In this document: piece by piece, positions 63,388 to 64,000 of the stretch
Position numbering within the stretch: the first letter of the stretch is position 1
How the letters are laid out: every line of letters begins with the position of its first letter
Assembly (NCBI RefSeq): GCF_000820105.1
Contig: NZ_CDDB01000079.1
Coordinates: forward strand, 1-64,000
DNA from: Aeromonas schubertii
GTDB taxonomy: Bacteria; Pseudomonadota; Gammaproteobacteria; Enterobacterales; Aeromonadaceae
Direction of reading: 5' to 3'
Length of the DNA stretch: 64,000 nucleotides
Translations under genes and position numbers: made by a program
Notes under the pieces: generated by a model
What the model saw: only the letters and a program-made list of their open reading frames with translations
Told to the model about the DNA's origin: nothing
Database searches by the model: none

Positions 63388-64000
63388 TTAAATATATAGA
63401 GCATCTTTGACGGTGGTTCGCCATTCTTTATAAGAAGTGCTGATACCTTGAGTGAAAGACATCATCTCGTTAACCAATGCATCATATTTCGGCCCATCTT
63501 CCCAGCTCCCTGCGCGGTCACAGTTTAAGTGTGGTGCCAAGCACATCTTGAAGTTTGTCACTCCCTGTCCATAAGGGTACTCGTCAAAGTTCCTGCTAAT
63601 AAATCTAATGAATTCACTAAGTGCGGATGTAAGTTTTTCAGTGCTTGCTTTTAATTCTGGCGTTATGAAGGAATTCCCAGCCTCATTCGCAAGCGATATA
63701 AATGATTCAATCTTTCGATGCTCATCCCACCTGATGGCATCCTCAGTTTCGATGTAACCAATTAATCTATCCAGGTATTCTTCCGGCAATGAATCAGCCA
63801 GCGTCATGAATAATTCGCTGTCATGCTTTTGGATTTTCTGGTTCTTTTCTTTGGTGTTTTGCGCAAGCAAAAATTCGTGCATGCCTGTTATGGCTAAATG
63901 ATATAGAAGGCCGGACACGCAAAGTGAGAAGCCCCAAGCCAGATCTGATTCACCCGTGATGGAAAATTCAAAGTTCTTTTCAAGAAATTTGCTAAGAAGC
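63388..64000 (-). CDS. Cassette-encoded protein of unknown function (5' end beyond window)
   Basis: The frame is open from the stop at 63388-63390 to the window edge without interruption: at least 204 residues. A GTG at 63918 is one possible start, but coding-like sequence continues upstream of it (LEKNFEFSITGESDLAWGFS), so the gene is probably partial here. The protein looks all-helical (HEFLLAQNTKEKNQKIQKHD, FIRFISRNFDEYPYGQG) and has no signal peptide in view. No family recognised. The stop lies 7 bases from the attC core. Confidence 0.7.
   Translation of the reverse strand, partial: LLSKFLEKNFEFSITGESDLAWGFSLCVSGLLYHLAITGMHEFLLAQNTKEKNQKIQKHDSELFMTLADSLPEEYLDRLIGYIETEDAIRWDEHRKIESFISLANEAGNSFITPELKASTEKLTSALSEFIRFISRNFDEYPYGQGVTNFKMCLAPHLNCDRAGSWEDGPKYDALVNEMMSFTQGISTSYKEWRTTVKDALYI

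Noticed and set aside
60000-64000. CRISPR array
   Set aside because: The repeated palindromes are spaced by whole genes and differ in sequence; they fit attC sites, not direct repeats with short spacers.
55000-64000. tRNA or integrase marking a genomic island boundary
   Set aside because: No cloverleaf-like sequence and no tyrosine recombinase reading frame seen in the accessory region.

Overview
The window is a chromosomal segment of a high-GC gammaproteobacterium. Gene content, gene order and protein sequence (parE-parC, tolC/nudF-yqiB-cpdA-yqiA, nadB/rpoE-rseABC, lepA-lepB-rnc-era-recO-pdxJ, barA/rlmD-relA-mazG-pyrG-eno) point to Aeromonas or a close relative; this assignment is inference from recognition, not from a database search.

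Positions 1-55,050 are almost wholly core genome: the end of a LysR regulator, ygfZ facing sdhE-ygfX, parE-parC, a dsbB-like gene with a DUF5993 partner, a POT-family transporter, a CPBP protease, small unknown genes, an SDR/LysR divergent pair, a GNAT/yjhX pair, an scs thiol-redox operon, plsC, a sigma-54 psp operon (pspA, a frameshifted pspC, pspG), tolC divergent from nudF-yqiB-cpdA-yqiA, a Tim44-like protein, dnaB, alr-yjbQ, pepE, a VOC protein, a secreted nuclease-like lipoprotein, nadB, the sigma-E operon, the lepA-to-pdxJ operon, an amidase, barA, rlmD, relA-mazG and pyrG-eno. Operons are tight, with many 4-base stop/start overlaps, and ends are marked by clear hairpin-plus-T terminators. 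The one obvious foreign gene here is an AT-rich ORF right after the parC terminator (6,287-6,925), followed by palindromes and a 25-base piece resembling the end of a mobile element found later in the window.

Downstream of eno the sequence turns accessory. From 55,050 to 60,000 there are intergenic palindromes, a secreted protein of unknown role, a 293-base MITE-like element, a 3' fragment of an hns-family gene, an AT-rich three-gene operon (PAAR protein, DUF6402-like, small membrane-anchored protein) that looks like type VI secretion cargo, and a truncated IS630-type transposase. Three near-identical full copies of the MITE (56,811; 59,704; 61,524), all in one orientation, plus one right-end remnant (55,424), punctuate the region.

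From about 60,000 to the right edge the window holds the tail of an integron gene-cassette array, all genes on the minus strand. Three attC sites are intact, and two more attC sites appear to be broken by MITE copies. Matching complementary core sites at the two ends of each cassette support this reading. Cassettes encode an Mrr-like nuclease, a SieB-like membrane protein with a coiled coil, a DUF2628-like membrane protein, a pair of tiny proteins and an unknown protein cut by the window edge. No integrase gene is in view; by cassette orientation it should lie beyond position 64,000. Two cassettes are candidate phage-defence genes.
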